NCBI GenBank assembly: GCA_022577435.1
Contig: JAKOON010000050.1
Location: forward strand, 1,904,001 to 1,968,000
Direction of reading: 5' to 3'
Length of the DNA stretch: 64,000 nucleotides
From: Embiotoca jacksoni
Taxonomy: Eukaryota; Chordata; Actinopteri; Embiotocidae
A program made the translations under genes and the position numbers. How positions within the stretch are numbered: position 1 is the first letter of the stretch; every line of letters starts with the position of its first letter. The notes under the pieces were generated by a model. The model worked only from the letters and a program-made list of their open reading frames with translations. It was not told the DNA's origin and made no database searches. Shown here in pieces: positions 12,561 through 23,014 of the stretch.

Positions 12561-12673
12561 CGGGGCTGTCCGAGTAAATTCCTTAGGAAATTCCAGAGGA
12601 GTCCCTTCTTTCTTCCCTCAAAGTCAGAAAACAGCAATGCTTTTCTTATTCCAAAAACAGGCCCCTGGTTGAA
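12561..12673 (-). ncRNA. Candidate spliced exon, 113 nt, unknown transcript
   Basis: On the minus strand the acceptor is excellent: CTCTTTTGGTCTCTTCTCTCTTTCAG (12699-12674; the last part is TCTTCTCTCTTTCAG), and the donor is near-consensus (CCCCG|GTGAGT, GT at 12560-12559). Only one of the three frames is open throughout; it begins FNQGPVFGIRKALLFSDF and ends LLGQP, and I do not recognise it. Its position just downstream of the CpG-rich block suggests an early, possibly 5' UTR or long non-coding RNA, exon. A first exon ending at about 12863 would leave a 189-nt intron. It is typed as ncRNA because coding is not demonstrated; it could instead be coding. Confidence 0.35.
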
Positions 12674-12730
12674 CTGAAAGAGAGAAGAGACCAAAAGAGC
12701 CACAACAAATTCCATTAGAACCGGGAATCC

Positions 12731-12753
12731 CCACCACCACCACCACCACCACT
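12731..12753. repeat. (CCA)n trinucleotide repeat
   Basis: About seven CCA units followed by ACTACCC and a poly-A run. It lies in the inferred intron upstream of the minus-strand exon at 12561-12673. Confidence 0.9.
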
Positions 12754-13039
12754 ACCCAAAAAAAAAAAGTGTTGACATAACATCTGTGAAGAGCAGCAAA
12801 CAAAACCAAAAAAAAAAAAAAAAGGCAACTCGTAATAAATTGGCGGAATGGACAGATGGTACCTGCTCTCTTTATCACTGTCGGGAAAGACAATGAGAGC
12901 GGCAATAAGACGGGCAGAAAACTGAGAGGGCTGAGCTTTTCTTAGGAAACGCAGCCCCAGCGCGCTGTCAGATTCTACCAGCTCACACACACTCGCGTAC
13001 ACACGCACTCGCACACACTTCACAGCTCCCGGCGACGGC

Positions 13040-13090
13040 AGGAGAGGAGAGGGAGAGGAGAGGGAGAGGAGAGGAGAGGAGAGGAGAGAG
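13040..13090. repeat. GGAGA-type minisatellite
   Basis: Repeated GGAGA/GGGAGA units read as TCTCC on the minus strand. Purine/pyrimidine-asymmetric tracts at CpG-rich start regions are common and can form triplex structures. Confidence 0.9.
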
Positions 13091-13140
13091 CTGGGATGCT
13101 GCGCTCAGAGCTGCACTTCACGGTGTAGCCGCTTGATGGC

Positions 13141-13693
13141 CAGCTAGAGGAACAGCTGACACTGGGATATTTGCCACATTTAACAGCCACGTTGTCCTTT
13201 GAATCGGGTGCTAAAGCTGACACGTCTGTGGTATTATTGTAAACAGTCTTAATGTTAAGATCATCTGAACTAACACTGAAATTGCTTCTGTGATTATTTG
13301 TTGTTGGCTGTGGCTGACATATCGGACATTCACAGCTACAGAATGGCAGTTCAGTTATAGCTGTTGGCACAGTGATATGTAACTAATTGCATTTATTGGA
13401 GTGCCTTAATAAGTCTAAGTAGAAATTTGAGGTAGCTACTTTTTTCCTACTGCAGTGGTTTTAGTCCACCATATTACAGATTAAGAGTTCACACATACCA
13501 TATGATTTAATAAACGTGTTGTACTGTTAAACTGTTGTAGATTAAACTACCCAACAGTATGTTGAATATTTATCTCTCATATTTCAATTGCATTTTGCTA
13601 ATAATATTCACCTACTAAAATGGCATTTTAGGTTCTAGACCTTTACTTGTATCTGTGTTTTTATTGTGGAGTTGCAACTTTTAACTAAATAAG
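13141..13693. other. Non-coding stretch
   Basis: AT-rich sequence. A 116-codon minus-strand frame (13020-13370) crosses the GA minisatellite and shows no recognisable domain. Nothing else is seen. Confidence 0.5.
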
Positions 13694-13974
13694 CAGCGTG
13701 TAGGATTTAGTGACCTCTAGTGGTGACCAGATTTAACACCCCTGGCTTCACCCTCAGCTTCCAGAGCGTGTAAGATAATTTACTGTGGCCACAAAAATGT
13801 GAAAGATCCTCTCTGGAGAAGAGGACCCGTTCCCTGTATAGCTATGAAAGGCTCATCCCAAGGTAATGAAAACCCAATGATAATTTAGGTGATTAATTAG
13901 ATGACTAATTTAAACACATTTATATATAGAATTTTCCATTTATGCCAATTGATCCCCCTAAATCCTATTCGCTG
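13694..13974. mobile_element. Short inverted-repeat DNA element (MITE), 281 bp
   Basis: The left end CAGCGTGTAGGATTTAG matches the reverse complement of the right end (CAGCGAATAGGATTTAG) at 15 of 17 positions. Both ends are flanked by AAG, a likely 3-bp target duplication (13691-13693 and 13975-13977). The interior ('GTGACCTCTAGTGGTGA', 'GAGGACCCGTTCCCTGTATA') matches a widespread teleost repeat that I know from memory but cannot name securely. There is no coding capacity, so it would depend on a transposase supplied elsewhere. Confidence 0.75.
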
Positions 13975-14679
13975 AAGCCCTTTAAGTGAAGTCTTTATTT
14001 AATTTTTGTCTCCAACACTAAAATCATGAAACAGCAGCTTACATTCACAGGAATTGTTTGTTCTAGGTTACACTATAAATCCTGGAGAAGTGTTGGTACA
14101 CATTGGTGATTTTATTAGACTCAGGGTCAGGACAAGCACATGTGTAACTCATGATATGGATGATTTATCACTTCCACCGAGTGTCTCATACCAGTGAGTA
14201 CTATGTGCTGGCTCAACTAATATCAATGCAGCTTTTTATTATTGTTATTAGTTCAAATCAAACATCTCTTCTGGTCTGTAGCCGGTTTCCCCATCAGCTA
14301 TAGGATATTATGATGCCTGTATTGCGATAATGATGCAACGTTTTGTGGCTTCATAGCTCTAGATTGTATTTTCTCGATTAGTGCTTCTGTTTCAGTTTGC
14401 ACTGCTGTATTGTGAGTTTGATGTCATATAGTTCAACTATGGTTTGACATAACTGAAGTCTTATAATAAAAAGTGGGGCTCTGGCTGTGGAGTTCCTCTG
14501 AGGTGAAACTTCAAGGCAGGAGGATTTTTTTTTTTTTTCCACAGAAGACATTTTCACAAGTGTCAGTGTGGAAAGTACAGGTGTAAGTAATGAAATTAAG
14601 TCTGGCTGCTTCACTCTCAGGGTCCTGGTACACTGGCTCACTGTCACAGAACACTTGTAGAACACAGTCATTGTAAATG

Positions 14680-14917
14680 TTCTGCACTTATATGGAGCCT
14701 TTTCATCTTAGCGGTGTTAAAGTACTTTACAATTTGCCTCAGATTCACTCAGGCACACCCATTCACAGAGCAGCCATGTAAGGTGCTGACCTGCCATCAG
14801 GTGAGCACCATCAGTTCAGTTTCTTGTCCGAGGACACTTAGGCATGTTTACTGGACGGGGCCGGGAGTGAACCGCCTACTTCATTAGTTGGCAACCCGCT
14901 GTACTATCTGAGCCCTG
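14680..14917 (+). repeat. Teleost interspersed repeat, SINE/MITE-like
   Basis: The order 'TTCTGCACTTATATGG', 'TTCACTCAGGCACACCCAT', 'TTGTCCGAGGACACTTAGGC', 'GGAGTGAACCGCC', 'TACTATCTGAGCCC' follows a very common fish repeat in which a tRNA-like GAACCGCC box precedes CTGAGCC. The copy is diverged and no clean flanking duplication was found. It does not fold as an intact tRNA gene. Confidence 0.65.
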
Positions 14918-15011
14918 ACATTTGTTTAGGTTGATTGGTAACACCTGTGCCTTTCCTGCTACCACATGGCGTTTAGTGTGACATTTTTTGGGGGGGGGGA
15001 ATTATGGGATG

Positions 15012-15076
15012 CATTGTCTAAAAAAATTTCCCCTCGGGGATTAATGAAGTAAATACCTACCGACCTACCTACCTAT
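15012..15076 (+). mobile_element. 3' end of a LINE/SINE retroposon
   Basis: TTTCCCCTCGGGGATTAATG followed by AAGTAAATACCTACCGACCTACC is the typical 3' terminus of several fish retroposons: a CCCC..GGGG mini-hairpin, an AATAAAGT-like end and a short tandem tail of CCTA units. The body upstream is too diverged to delimit. A G run lies at 14990-14999. Confidence 0.5.
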
Positions 15077-15208
15077 CTTGATTTGAAGTGCAGTCATTTT
15101 GCTTAAATTTCGCTACTCATGGCACACAAATATATTTTTTTTATGAATAATTATATCTTCCGTTCAGAATGCAAAATTCGATGAAATGCAGCAACACATG
15201 CCGAAGAC

Positions 15209-15250
15209 AAATGTCTCAACTGGGGCAATAAAGTGTATCGTATCATATCG
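15209..15250 (+). mobile_element. Second retroposon-like 3' tail
   Basis: CTCAACTGGGGCAATAAAGT followed by TATCGTATCATATCG resembles a second, degenerate retroposon end with AATAAA and a short tandem tail. It lies about 200 bp downstream of the first. Weakly supported on its own. Confidence 0.3.
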
Positions 15251-17133
15251 TCGGAATCGGACCATCGAAATTTCTAATGTCATATGTATTGCAAAGTCTC
15301 TAGTCAACATATGAGGCTCGAGATTACACTGATTGGAGGATTATGCAGCCGCCGTAGTTTGTAACGAGGTTTTGATACCTTTTTGTTTTGCCATGAAAAA
15401 GAGTCAGCGATGGGATTCACTTGTAACTGTTAATCCTGCAAGTTGACTGCAACTATACAATTGTCTCTGACTAAGCGTTACTACGAGTCTGAGTGTTTGA
15501 TACTGAAAACAAATGTGCTTGGTTGAGTATCATTTAAAGATGATAAACATCACTCACTGTTGATAGAGTCCACCAGGGGTTAGTGTGACAAACAAAATGA
15601 TGTGCATAATGTAGATAACATAATGTGGAAAACACAAATACACATTTAGAGATGTTCAGTGTCGAAAATAAATAACAAAGTTTAAGTTAGTGACATTTTT
15701 GACAATACAAAAGGCAGTACATTCTGCTGTACCATGCTGTGATTTTGAAATAAAAAAAAAGATTCAGCATTCTTAAAATTGTGATGAGCAAAAAGAAAAT
15801 GTAAGATATAACATAAATAAAAGATTATAATTTTTTGGGTGGGTATTGGACCAGTTTCTTTGAGTGTAGTTGCAGTGTAAAAGTAGTGGACGGTTTTTAA
15901 AGTGTCTTACTCTTTTCTTTTTGTGTGTTGTATGGAATAAGACGTGATGCGATGAGTCAACGTTGTTGCTTGGAAAATGTTCAGTATTCCAGGAGGGATC
16001 TTTTCCAGGACAGTATAATGATATGCTCGTTATTATACAGACAGACTTGGCTTCTTCATCAAGTGGGCCTCGCCACTTATCCTGTAGCCTTCAGAGTCAA
16101 GAGTATGGACCATGAGCTGCTTATTGAGGCTCAATAAAAGGTGTAAAATTGGCATACTAATTGGCTGACAGGTTTGTTTGTTTTTTAAACCGCCGCTGAG
16201 AGAGTCCATCCTCAAAGAGGGAACCAACTGGTCTCTGCAAGTGAGTGCACTTAAGTGTGTGCATTTCTTAAAGGTTGCCATTTGGCTAGTTGTAATTCAG
16301 GCTAAAGAAAGCGTACTGATGGCTGTGCATGAGAATACATTTTGAATGTTTTCAAAGAAATAGATGTGACGTATTTGTGGTAATACACTACGATACAGGC
16401 ATGTGATAAGATTCCATAGAGACATCTGGCATACTTGGCATTATTTTCCAAAGCTTTCTAGGAGCTGGTAGTACCGAGGTGCTTAACTAAGTCCTTTCCT
16501 GCTTCTAAATCAAAATGAAGATGACTGCTCACTGGTTGCCTGGAAAGAAAACAAAGTCAGTGGACAGACACGTTTTAACTTTGCAGCTTAATTTGTGTTC
16601 AAATTAACAAAACCTACAGTTAAAAAGTAGCTTTGGGTGCAAACTGGCGGCAGAAAATACCAGAAATCCTTTGATTTAGCACAACACAGATATATATGTT
16701 ATGATACAATACAGCATTATGCCTGTTACTGTAAGAATATAGGATAATGCAATGAGCATGGGCTCAATGCACAGTGATGTGGTTGTGTTTGGGAAGGGTG
16801 TGCAAATCCTGAAGTTTTTTTTTTTTTAACTGCAGGCAGATAGATGTGGATCAGCTCAGGAGAGAAGCTGCAGAAATTCCAGGAAGTCCAGGTGGTGAAT
16901 GACCTGTAGTGACTTTGAGATGGCAGTTTAGTGACAAGAACGCTTCGGAGGTGTGTGGGGTCAGCACCAACCTTGCCAGCTCGTCTTTGATTGATGGCAG
17001 TTTACAGCCAGCACTTTCTTCAACTCTGACGTCTTACATACTTTGCATCTGGCAGGAAGTTGGTAACCTATATACAGGCATTCAATTTAAAAATTTAGAT
17101 TATTTATCTTACTGTGGAGAAATGCATTTTTAA
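15251..17133. other. Non-coding stretch
   Basis: AT-rich with no supported feature. If the exon at 17134-17257 is a real last exon on the minus strand, the right-hand part of this stretch would hold its 3' UTR; a minus-strand AATAAA-like signal is not obvious close by (ATAAATAA lies near 17099-17106, very close to the stop). Confidence 0.4.
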
Positions 17134-17257
17134 TTAGGAGCTGAAATCCTCAAACGTGGTCCTCACATACACTCTGTAGGTGTCTTTGGGGTCCGTCGGT
17201 TTGAAGCACTTCCACCATTTTAAGGGTTTCTGCATTTCTTGAAATAAGCGCAATGCC
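17134..17257 (-). CDS. Probable last coding exon of an unrecognised gene
   Basis: On the minus strand the acceptor TTTATTTTTCTGACAG ends at 17258. The frame (one base, then 40 codons) closes with TAA at 17136-17134. The peptide starts ALRLFQEMQK, continues PLKWWKCFKPTDPKDTYRVY and ends VRTTFEDFSS. From the TGG TGG codons onward about three quarters of third positions are G or C, in a locally AT-rich region, which is a good sign of real coding selection. I do not recognise the protein. Upstream exons would lie at higher coordinates, none of which I could identify, so the intron may be long or the rest may be outside the window. An alternative is that the coding part ends at an internal TAT|GTGAGG donor. 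Confidence 0.45.
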
Positions 17258-20200
17258 CTGTCAGAAAAATAAAGATGCGGATATGGCTGAAATGGATTCA
17301 AAGCAGGGCCCCTCTCAGACTCTTGCAGGTTTTGATAACCACTGACCATCCTGTTTTTCCTCTTTGAAAACAGAAGGATATCAGAGAGCTGTTAAAAGTT
17401 AGTGTTAGGTCTACATCCCAGCTTGAGTCCATACTCGATCTGTTTGCTCGTTAGGGTGAGTTTGTGTCTGCAATAACAATAAAAAAAAAAAGTGCCGTTT
17501 TAAGACTGTGAAGTATTACTTTAAAATAACTTTAGAATTAAAACATTATGTCTCTGCCTTGCCTCATCTCTCTCACACTGCTCTGCAGTACAATAATTAT
17601 GTCTGGAGGAGATGTGCTGTTCCTTACATCCTTTGCATTTATACTGTTCCTATATGGGTTTGTGGAAGCTCTTATATTCCTGATGTTGAGAATATAGAGG
17701 CAGACCAAGCAAATCCACGTTAATCAGCTTAATTTATTCCTGTAAATCTTATCAAGCGTAGAATAAGCTTACACTATTTTTCCTATAAACTATTTTATGT
17801 GGGTTTAACACAAGTTTGGCTTGTTAACATGAGACTTGTATCACTTGCCACTGTGTCAGGTCATCCACTGGCTCAAGGTGGTTAATGTAACCTTTGTATC
17901 TGCCGTCCAAGGTTGTGCTCTCCATGTGGGAGAGCTGCATTACAAAAGGGCTCTTGACCTTTTGTGGATGTGTCGTGACTCAAGAATATTTCATGACCTG
18001 AGCTTCCCAAGAGCTCTGGCGTCACTTGTTGGTTGACCATTGAATGATTTTTATACTTTTTACGAATTTAAGAGAGTGGGCATCATTGAGGGCAGATACA
18101 AAATATGTAGATGTTCCACACATCAGACCAGACTAACATACTTTGTACCCAAGGAGTATATTCAACATTTGTCATTGTGGAAGTATGTATGTATTATGGA
18201 CAAATTTGTTAAGATTTGTGCACCTTTTTGTACACATTTCAATGTACAATAGGTTTCAGTCATTATAATCAGTGTGATATTCTGTAATTTACTTGTGCAT
18301 TTGAATACATCTATAACTAAAAGCAAAGTGACTCTGGAGGCCTGATATTGAAACACTTGTGAAACCCACAGAGGATGAACAAATGGGATTCCACTATTTA
18401 GCTGTATTTTGACTTGGTATTGGATTGAGATATATAGCTGGTATTCTGCCAAGTATGCAGTATAAATAAAAGTTGAGTGGGTGAAGCTATGCTCTGTGCT
18501 TTGTATCTGATATTTGCTTTGGTTCACAGAAGTAAGGTGATATTTATGAGTCATAGCATTATTCTGGGAGACAGGAATTATTTGGAACGTTCAGTTGCTC
18601 ATACCCGTTTCAAAAGGCGCAGTATCATGACTCCACAGCTCTTTAGAGCCTCTTGTGATCACTGTTGGATTATAGGACAAAGCAGATTTGCATTTTTTTC
18701 TTCTACTATGAATTAATTTGGCCATTTACAGCATGCCACATTTCAGTGTAGTGGGCTTAGATTTATTCTGAACACTTTTGAATATTGGTCAATGTAAAAT
18801 ACAACAATGTGAGAAGAATTGGTGGATGTTCAGTAGAAAGGATGGAGACTAGGAGGGAGGAGAGGAGAGACAGGGGAGTGTACTACCCCTGTGATACTAT
18901 CATTAGTTCTCTTTAGATTAGAGAGCTAACCTCACGCTGGCCTCGCCTGAAGAAAGAACGATGAGAGAAACGGAGATATCAGTTGGCCACGCGCCATGCT
19001 AAAGCAACAGTACACATCTCGCCATGTTGTTCTCTTTTTTCCCAAACATGTTCATTCTCACAACATATTTCACACTGACAAGTGAGTTTGTGGTGCAAGT
19101 ACCAATGTGAACTCGCCTGTCACAAATGATTATATTGGACTGAAGTCCCCCCTGTCCTCGGAGATCACGTCTCCCGAGCTCAAGTTGAAAGAGATGGAGA
19201 ACAGTGACAAATCATTCAAAAGCCCCTAAGCTTGAACATCCGCTTCATGGTGGCCTAATCTAAGCTTTTCAGCCTCCAAGTCAACCATATTGTAGTAACA
19301 GCTTCGATAGACAATCTGTAACTTTAAGTCATGCACTGCTGTCTCAGGGCTGAGGTTGCATGTGCAGGTAATCACGCTGGTGTGGGGGATTGTGAATATT
19401 TCTCAGATGTTATCATGACCTCTATGGCAAGTGAAGTAATGTCTGCTTAAAGCTGTAGTTTTGCTTTGTTTAGGTAAATAAATAAATAATAACAATTGAT
19501 ACAGGTTTAAAAATTGAGCGCCCGGGGCAATCCTTTTCAGACGCCGCCATTAATTCTTTGTCAAGCTTTGGAGGTTCTCGGCATAATAAAAGTCAGACCC
19601 AAAAGGATCCTGAAGGACTGAGTCAGGACTTTGATTGATTCTAATTGGATGGGATTTTAGAGCCAGCCGTCTTAAAATTCCTAATGGATCCCTGACAAAC
19701 TTATTTCTCGAGGACACTACACTGCAGTCAGAATATTCATAGCCGACATAGTAAGAGTAATGATGAACCTAGTGATATTGACATCCTAAAGACATTGTCA
19801 GTTAAATAGAAAATGAAACAAAGTTTTGTTGGGGGACTGCATATATCTGCACCAATTAGATAACTGGGTTGCTGTCACATAGTGGAGGAAGTCCCCACTC
19901 CAGAATCTCCTTCTGTCTCTTTGACTCATTAAAGGCTACTTGATGCACTTTTGGAGAACGTGCTTCCTCTTATACGAGCTCACAGTTGAGAAGGGACTGA
20001 CAAGGGAAAAAGTGTTTTCCAGCCCAGTTATTTTCTCATTCATTTGCACCATTCAAAAGTCACAGTTGACCAAGCATTGTTAACAGTGGCTTAATGAGAT
20101 GGGATTACTCATATGGCTTGCCAGAAAATGTTTACATGCTGTGTCATCTGAGCCAAGCTGCACTGTGAAAGGAATTCCCAAACACTGACACAATCCCGCC

Positions 20201-20311
20201 GCTTCTTAACGTTTAAACAGTGCCATTATTTTTTTGTGGTTTAGTTTATGTAATTTATGTGCATTAAATAACCAACAAGCCTCCCACTCTAGTAGGAGTC
20301 TAAAGACTACT
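17258..20311. other. Non-coding stretch
   Basis: AT-rich with many short frames on both strands, including 18162-18554 (minus), none with a recognisable domain. A purine-rich patch lies at 18841-18880. No gene is supported. Confidence 0.6.
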
Positions 20312-21501
20312 TCATCCATTTGTCCATTGACAACGTTCATATATACTCGACAGCAAATCAGGATGAGCAAATGTTATACAGGATAATCCTATGGAACACT
20401 CAAACACAATGTCCACACCCTGAATTTTCTTTAGTGCCAGAACCCAAGAATATAGATAATCACACACAGTTGTGATTAACATGTTCCTTTTGCCATGGCT
20501 GCTAATGTGGATCTGGACCAGCTCTGCCACTTCTGTGTTGACAATGCAAACTCCAAAATTGGCTTCTCGGACCAGCCAAACTGCACTGGTTTCGAAGCTC
20601 CCTAAGCCCACACTGCAATGCCCCTCAAATTTATTTTTCCTGGTCTAGACAAACTGCGGCAGTTTACCCTTCGGAAAATGTTAGGAACTGAAGATGGCGC
20701 CGTGTCCTCAATATCCACTGAGGTGGATGTCTCTTAAAGGGGAGCCCCAACTCCACAAGAGACATCTATTTGGATGGCAACGTGGCTGTCCTCTTCCATT
20801 TTGGCTATACTAGCTGTTGTGGGAATAGAAACACTCCCATAGTCAGGGAAATGCTGTAGCATGCTTCTTAACAAAATCTTGGCCAGTTCAAATGATCAAC
20901 CACGAAGCTCTGTCCTCCAACAGATGCCAGAAAGCACTTCTGTGTCAAGAGAATGAGTTGTGTTTTTAGAATGAGTAAGAAAAATAACATTTTTAAAGGT
21001 GGAATTACAACTGTGGCCCATGGCAAGGCATAACGGTGTCCGGTGTCCAAAATGTATGAGTAGGCATGACTCTCAGAAAATGAAAGAGAAGTTGTTATAG
21101 AGACAAAGGCAGCCTGTCTGAAGAATGAAGCATTTTGGTAATCAAAAGGAGAGAGACTCCAGTGCCTTTCACTGGCTTGTGCTCTCCCTTCTGGCTCATC
21201 ACATGCCACTCGAAGCCGGCGATGCCAAGCTGGCTGGGTACTGTAGCTTGCCTGTCTCAACCATTAGGGTCCAAAGGGTTGCGTGGTTAACTTGCTGAGT
21301 CACAGGGATACCTCTGGCCTGTGATGGAGAAAGCATGACTCCATACAGTACTGGCTGACCCAGTATGTGCGACACCCAGATGGCAGTCTCAGCAATGTGA
21401 CTGACCGCATGACTCGACACTCTCAACACTCCCCCAACAGATGAAACGCCCAGCATGAGGCAGCTACATAACTTCATTATTATTATGCCAGTAATCAACA
21501 C
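20312..21501 (-). pseudogene. Coding-like but broken region, identity unknown
   Basis: Three minus-strand open stretches of 99 to 130 codons lie next to one another (20312-20611, 20868-21260, 21199-21501) in DNA that is GC-richer than its surroundings. The first contains a protein-like run (REANFGVCIVNTEVAELVQI). Frames change between the stretches and no start codon context or splice pattern unites them. This could be an old retroposed gene, a decayed transposon or simply less AT-rich non-coding DNA. No domain is recognised. Confidence 0.15.
20726..20766. other. Perfect 10-bp inverted repeat, hairpin
   Basis: GATGTCTCTT (20726-20735) pairs with AAGAGACATC (20757-20766) across a 21-base loop that itself contains GGGGAGCCCC, a 4-bp nested stem. 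Just upstream, ATCCACTGAGGTGGAT (20713-20728) forms another short hairpin. They could be remnants of a transposon end or a structured RNA element. Confidence 0.5.
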
Positions 21502-21916
21502 AGTGGTTCTGGTATATTAGGCTGCCTGTAGTATGTCTGTACAGTTTTGCATGATGACTAAATTGTTTGTGATGTGTTAGTTGGCAGGGCATCGTGCAAG
21601 TATCTTGAATGCAGGGGACAACCTTAATGAAAATGTTGGTGCATTTACTGAGCCGTGGTCTAATGCAGGATTTGGACTGACTCTAAATCAAAATAACTCG
21701 GCCCACTCAATTATTTAAATCCCACAAGCACAACGAGAGAAGCCAAAAGGTGTCACAACACAAAGTGCCTTGGCAAGAAAAAAGTCAACTTTTACAGCAT
21801 TGCAGTGCAACATCATATACGCTGTATGCCCAATTTCAATTGGATTGATCTTATAACATTCACTCATTCAAAACATTCATATTAGATTACTTTGTAACTA
21901 CCTCCTTCTCGTGTTG

Positions 21917-22430
21917 ACATTACATTACATTACATTTCATTTCGCTGATGCTTTTATCCAAAGTGACTTACAATAAGTGCATTTCAACCATGAGGGTACA
22001 AAACCCAGAACAACAAGAATCAAGAAAATACAATTTCTTCAAGTGCTAAAAGTAAGTGCCATGTTAAGCGCTACTAAAGTTCTCCTATTCAAGGTAAAGT
22101 CGGAAGAGGTGTGTTTTTAGTTTGCGGCGGAAGATGTACAGAGTTTCCGCTGTCCTTATATCGTTGGGGAGCTCATTCTACCATTTAGGAGCCTGGACAG
22201 CAAACAGTCGTGATTTAGTAGAGTGTTTAGCTCGCAGTGAGGGAGCAACAAGCCGATTGGTAGATGCAGAGCGGAGGGAGCGGGCTGGGATGTAAGGTTT
22301 GACCATGTCCTGGATGTAGACTGGACCCGATCTGTTCGTAGCACAGTACGCAAGTACCAATGTTTTGAAATGGATGCGGGCAGCTACTGGTAACCAGTAA
22401 AGGGAGTGGAGTAGTGGGAGTGCCATCAAG
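21917..22430 (-). mobile_element. 5'-truncated L2/CR1-type LINE fragment
   Basis: Read on the minus strand, 22429-22178 encodes the C-terminal tail of a non-LTR reverse-transcriptase protein: YWLPVAARIHFKTLVLAY, then PARSLRSAS, NRLVAPSLR and SRLFAVQAPKW. The family normally continues WNELP; here the second Trp codon is TAG (22179-22177), after which NELPNDIRTAETLYIFRRKL follows in frame down to about 22085. The 3' end has the conserved 'GTCACTTTGGATAAAAGCAT' tail and a short TGTAATG tandem (21917-21937). It is a dead, 5'-truncated copy. The clade name is from memory. Confidence 0.8.
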
Positions 22431-22468
22431 AGTTTGCCTCTGTACTTCGCAGAGTTTAAGATGACCCA

Positions 22469-23014
22469 GATTGACTGTTATCATACTATTGAAGTGGCGG
22501 TTATCATCACACATCTGTCCCAAATATATGGGTTGTTTGGAGCCTACCTAACCTCCTGGTCCGTTCAGGAAGCTGTTGTCTACAACGCACCCAAACTATT
22601 TGGTTAGGTTTTAGAAGAGAACACGTTTCGGTTTAAAATAAGTACGTTGCTCATGTAAATTACGTGACATTCGTTTCGAAAGTTAAATACTTTGATATAT
22701 GTTTCCACACAGGACATGACCAGCGAACAACAGGGTGAAAGTCCTGTGTTTGAACCATCCAACTCCGTCCCACCTCCTTCCTTTTCTGACTTTATCAATC
22801 TATGTACTTCATCACTTGACTTCCTCCTTTGCTCCCATAATTACTATTGCCATTAGAGGTCGCAGTAAATGTAACCCTCTGGACAACTAAAACAAATGAA
22901 TGGTAAAAGCCTCCTGAACCTACTGGTCGGTTTGGTTGGCCCCTTTCAACCCATGTATTTGGGATAGAAGTCAGATGATAACCACTTATTAAGTGGTCTG
23001 ATATCAGTCAACTT
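22469..23014. mobile_element. Non-autonomous DNA transposon with long inverted ends, copy 1
   Basis: About 100 bp at the left (22469-22578) matches the reverse complement of the right (22904-23014), sharing blocks such as TCCCAAATA.ATGGGTTG, GGTTATCATC and GTTCAGGA.GCT. The interior has the order GAAAGTCCTGTGTTTGAACC, CATAATTACTATTGCCATTA, GAGGTCGCAGTAAATGTAAC, which I know from a common teleost repeat. A perfect palindrome CCACTTATTAAGTGG lies at 22982-22996. There is no coding capacity. It sits about 40 bp from the LINE fragment, so the two form a small repeat cluster. Confidence 0.75.

Larger units (their letters stand above)
11820..13140 (-). promoter_or_regulatory. CpG-rich block, candidate promoter and 5' region
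   Basis: CpG dinucleotides are dense here compared with the rest of the window, especially at 11950-12060, 12180-12300 and 12900-13130. The block includes an alternating CG tract, GCGC motifs and a GA-rich minisatellite that reads as a CT-rich tract on the minus strand. Such CT tracts are common around vertebrate CpG-type start sites. A spliced-looking exon on the minus strand (12561-12673) lies just downstream. I infer a minus-strand start near 13040-13100, with a possible first-exon donor CAG|GTACCA (GT at 12862-12861). A divergent plus-strand transcript is also possible. No TATA box was recognised. The boundaries are estimates. Confidence 0.4.

Noticed and set aside
14680..14917. tRNA-like GAACCGCC box suggesting a tRNA gene
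   Set aside because: No cloverleaf can be built around it, and the whole segment matches a dispersed fish repeat.
18162..18554. 130-codon minus-strand open frame
   Set aside because: Low-complexity Tyr/Ser/Gln-rich product in AT-rich DNA, no splice sites or family match.
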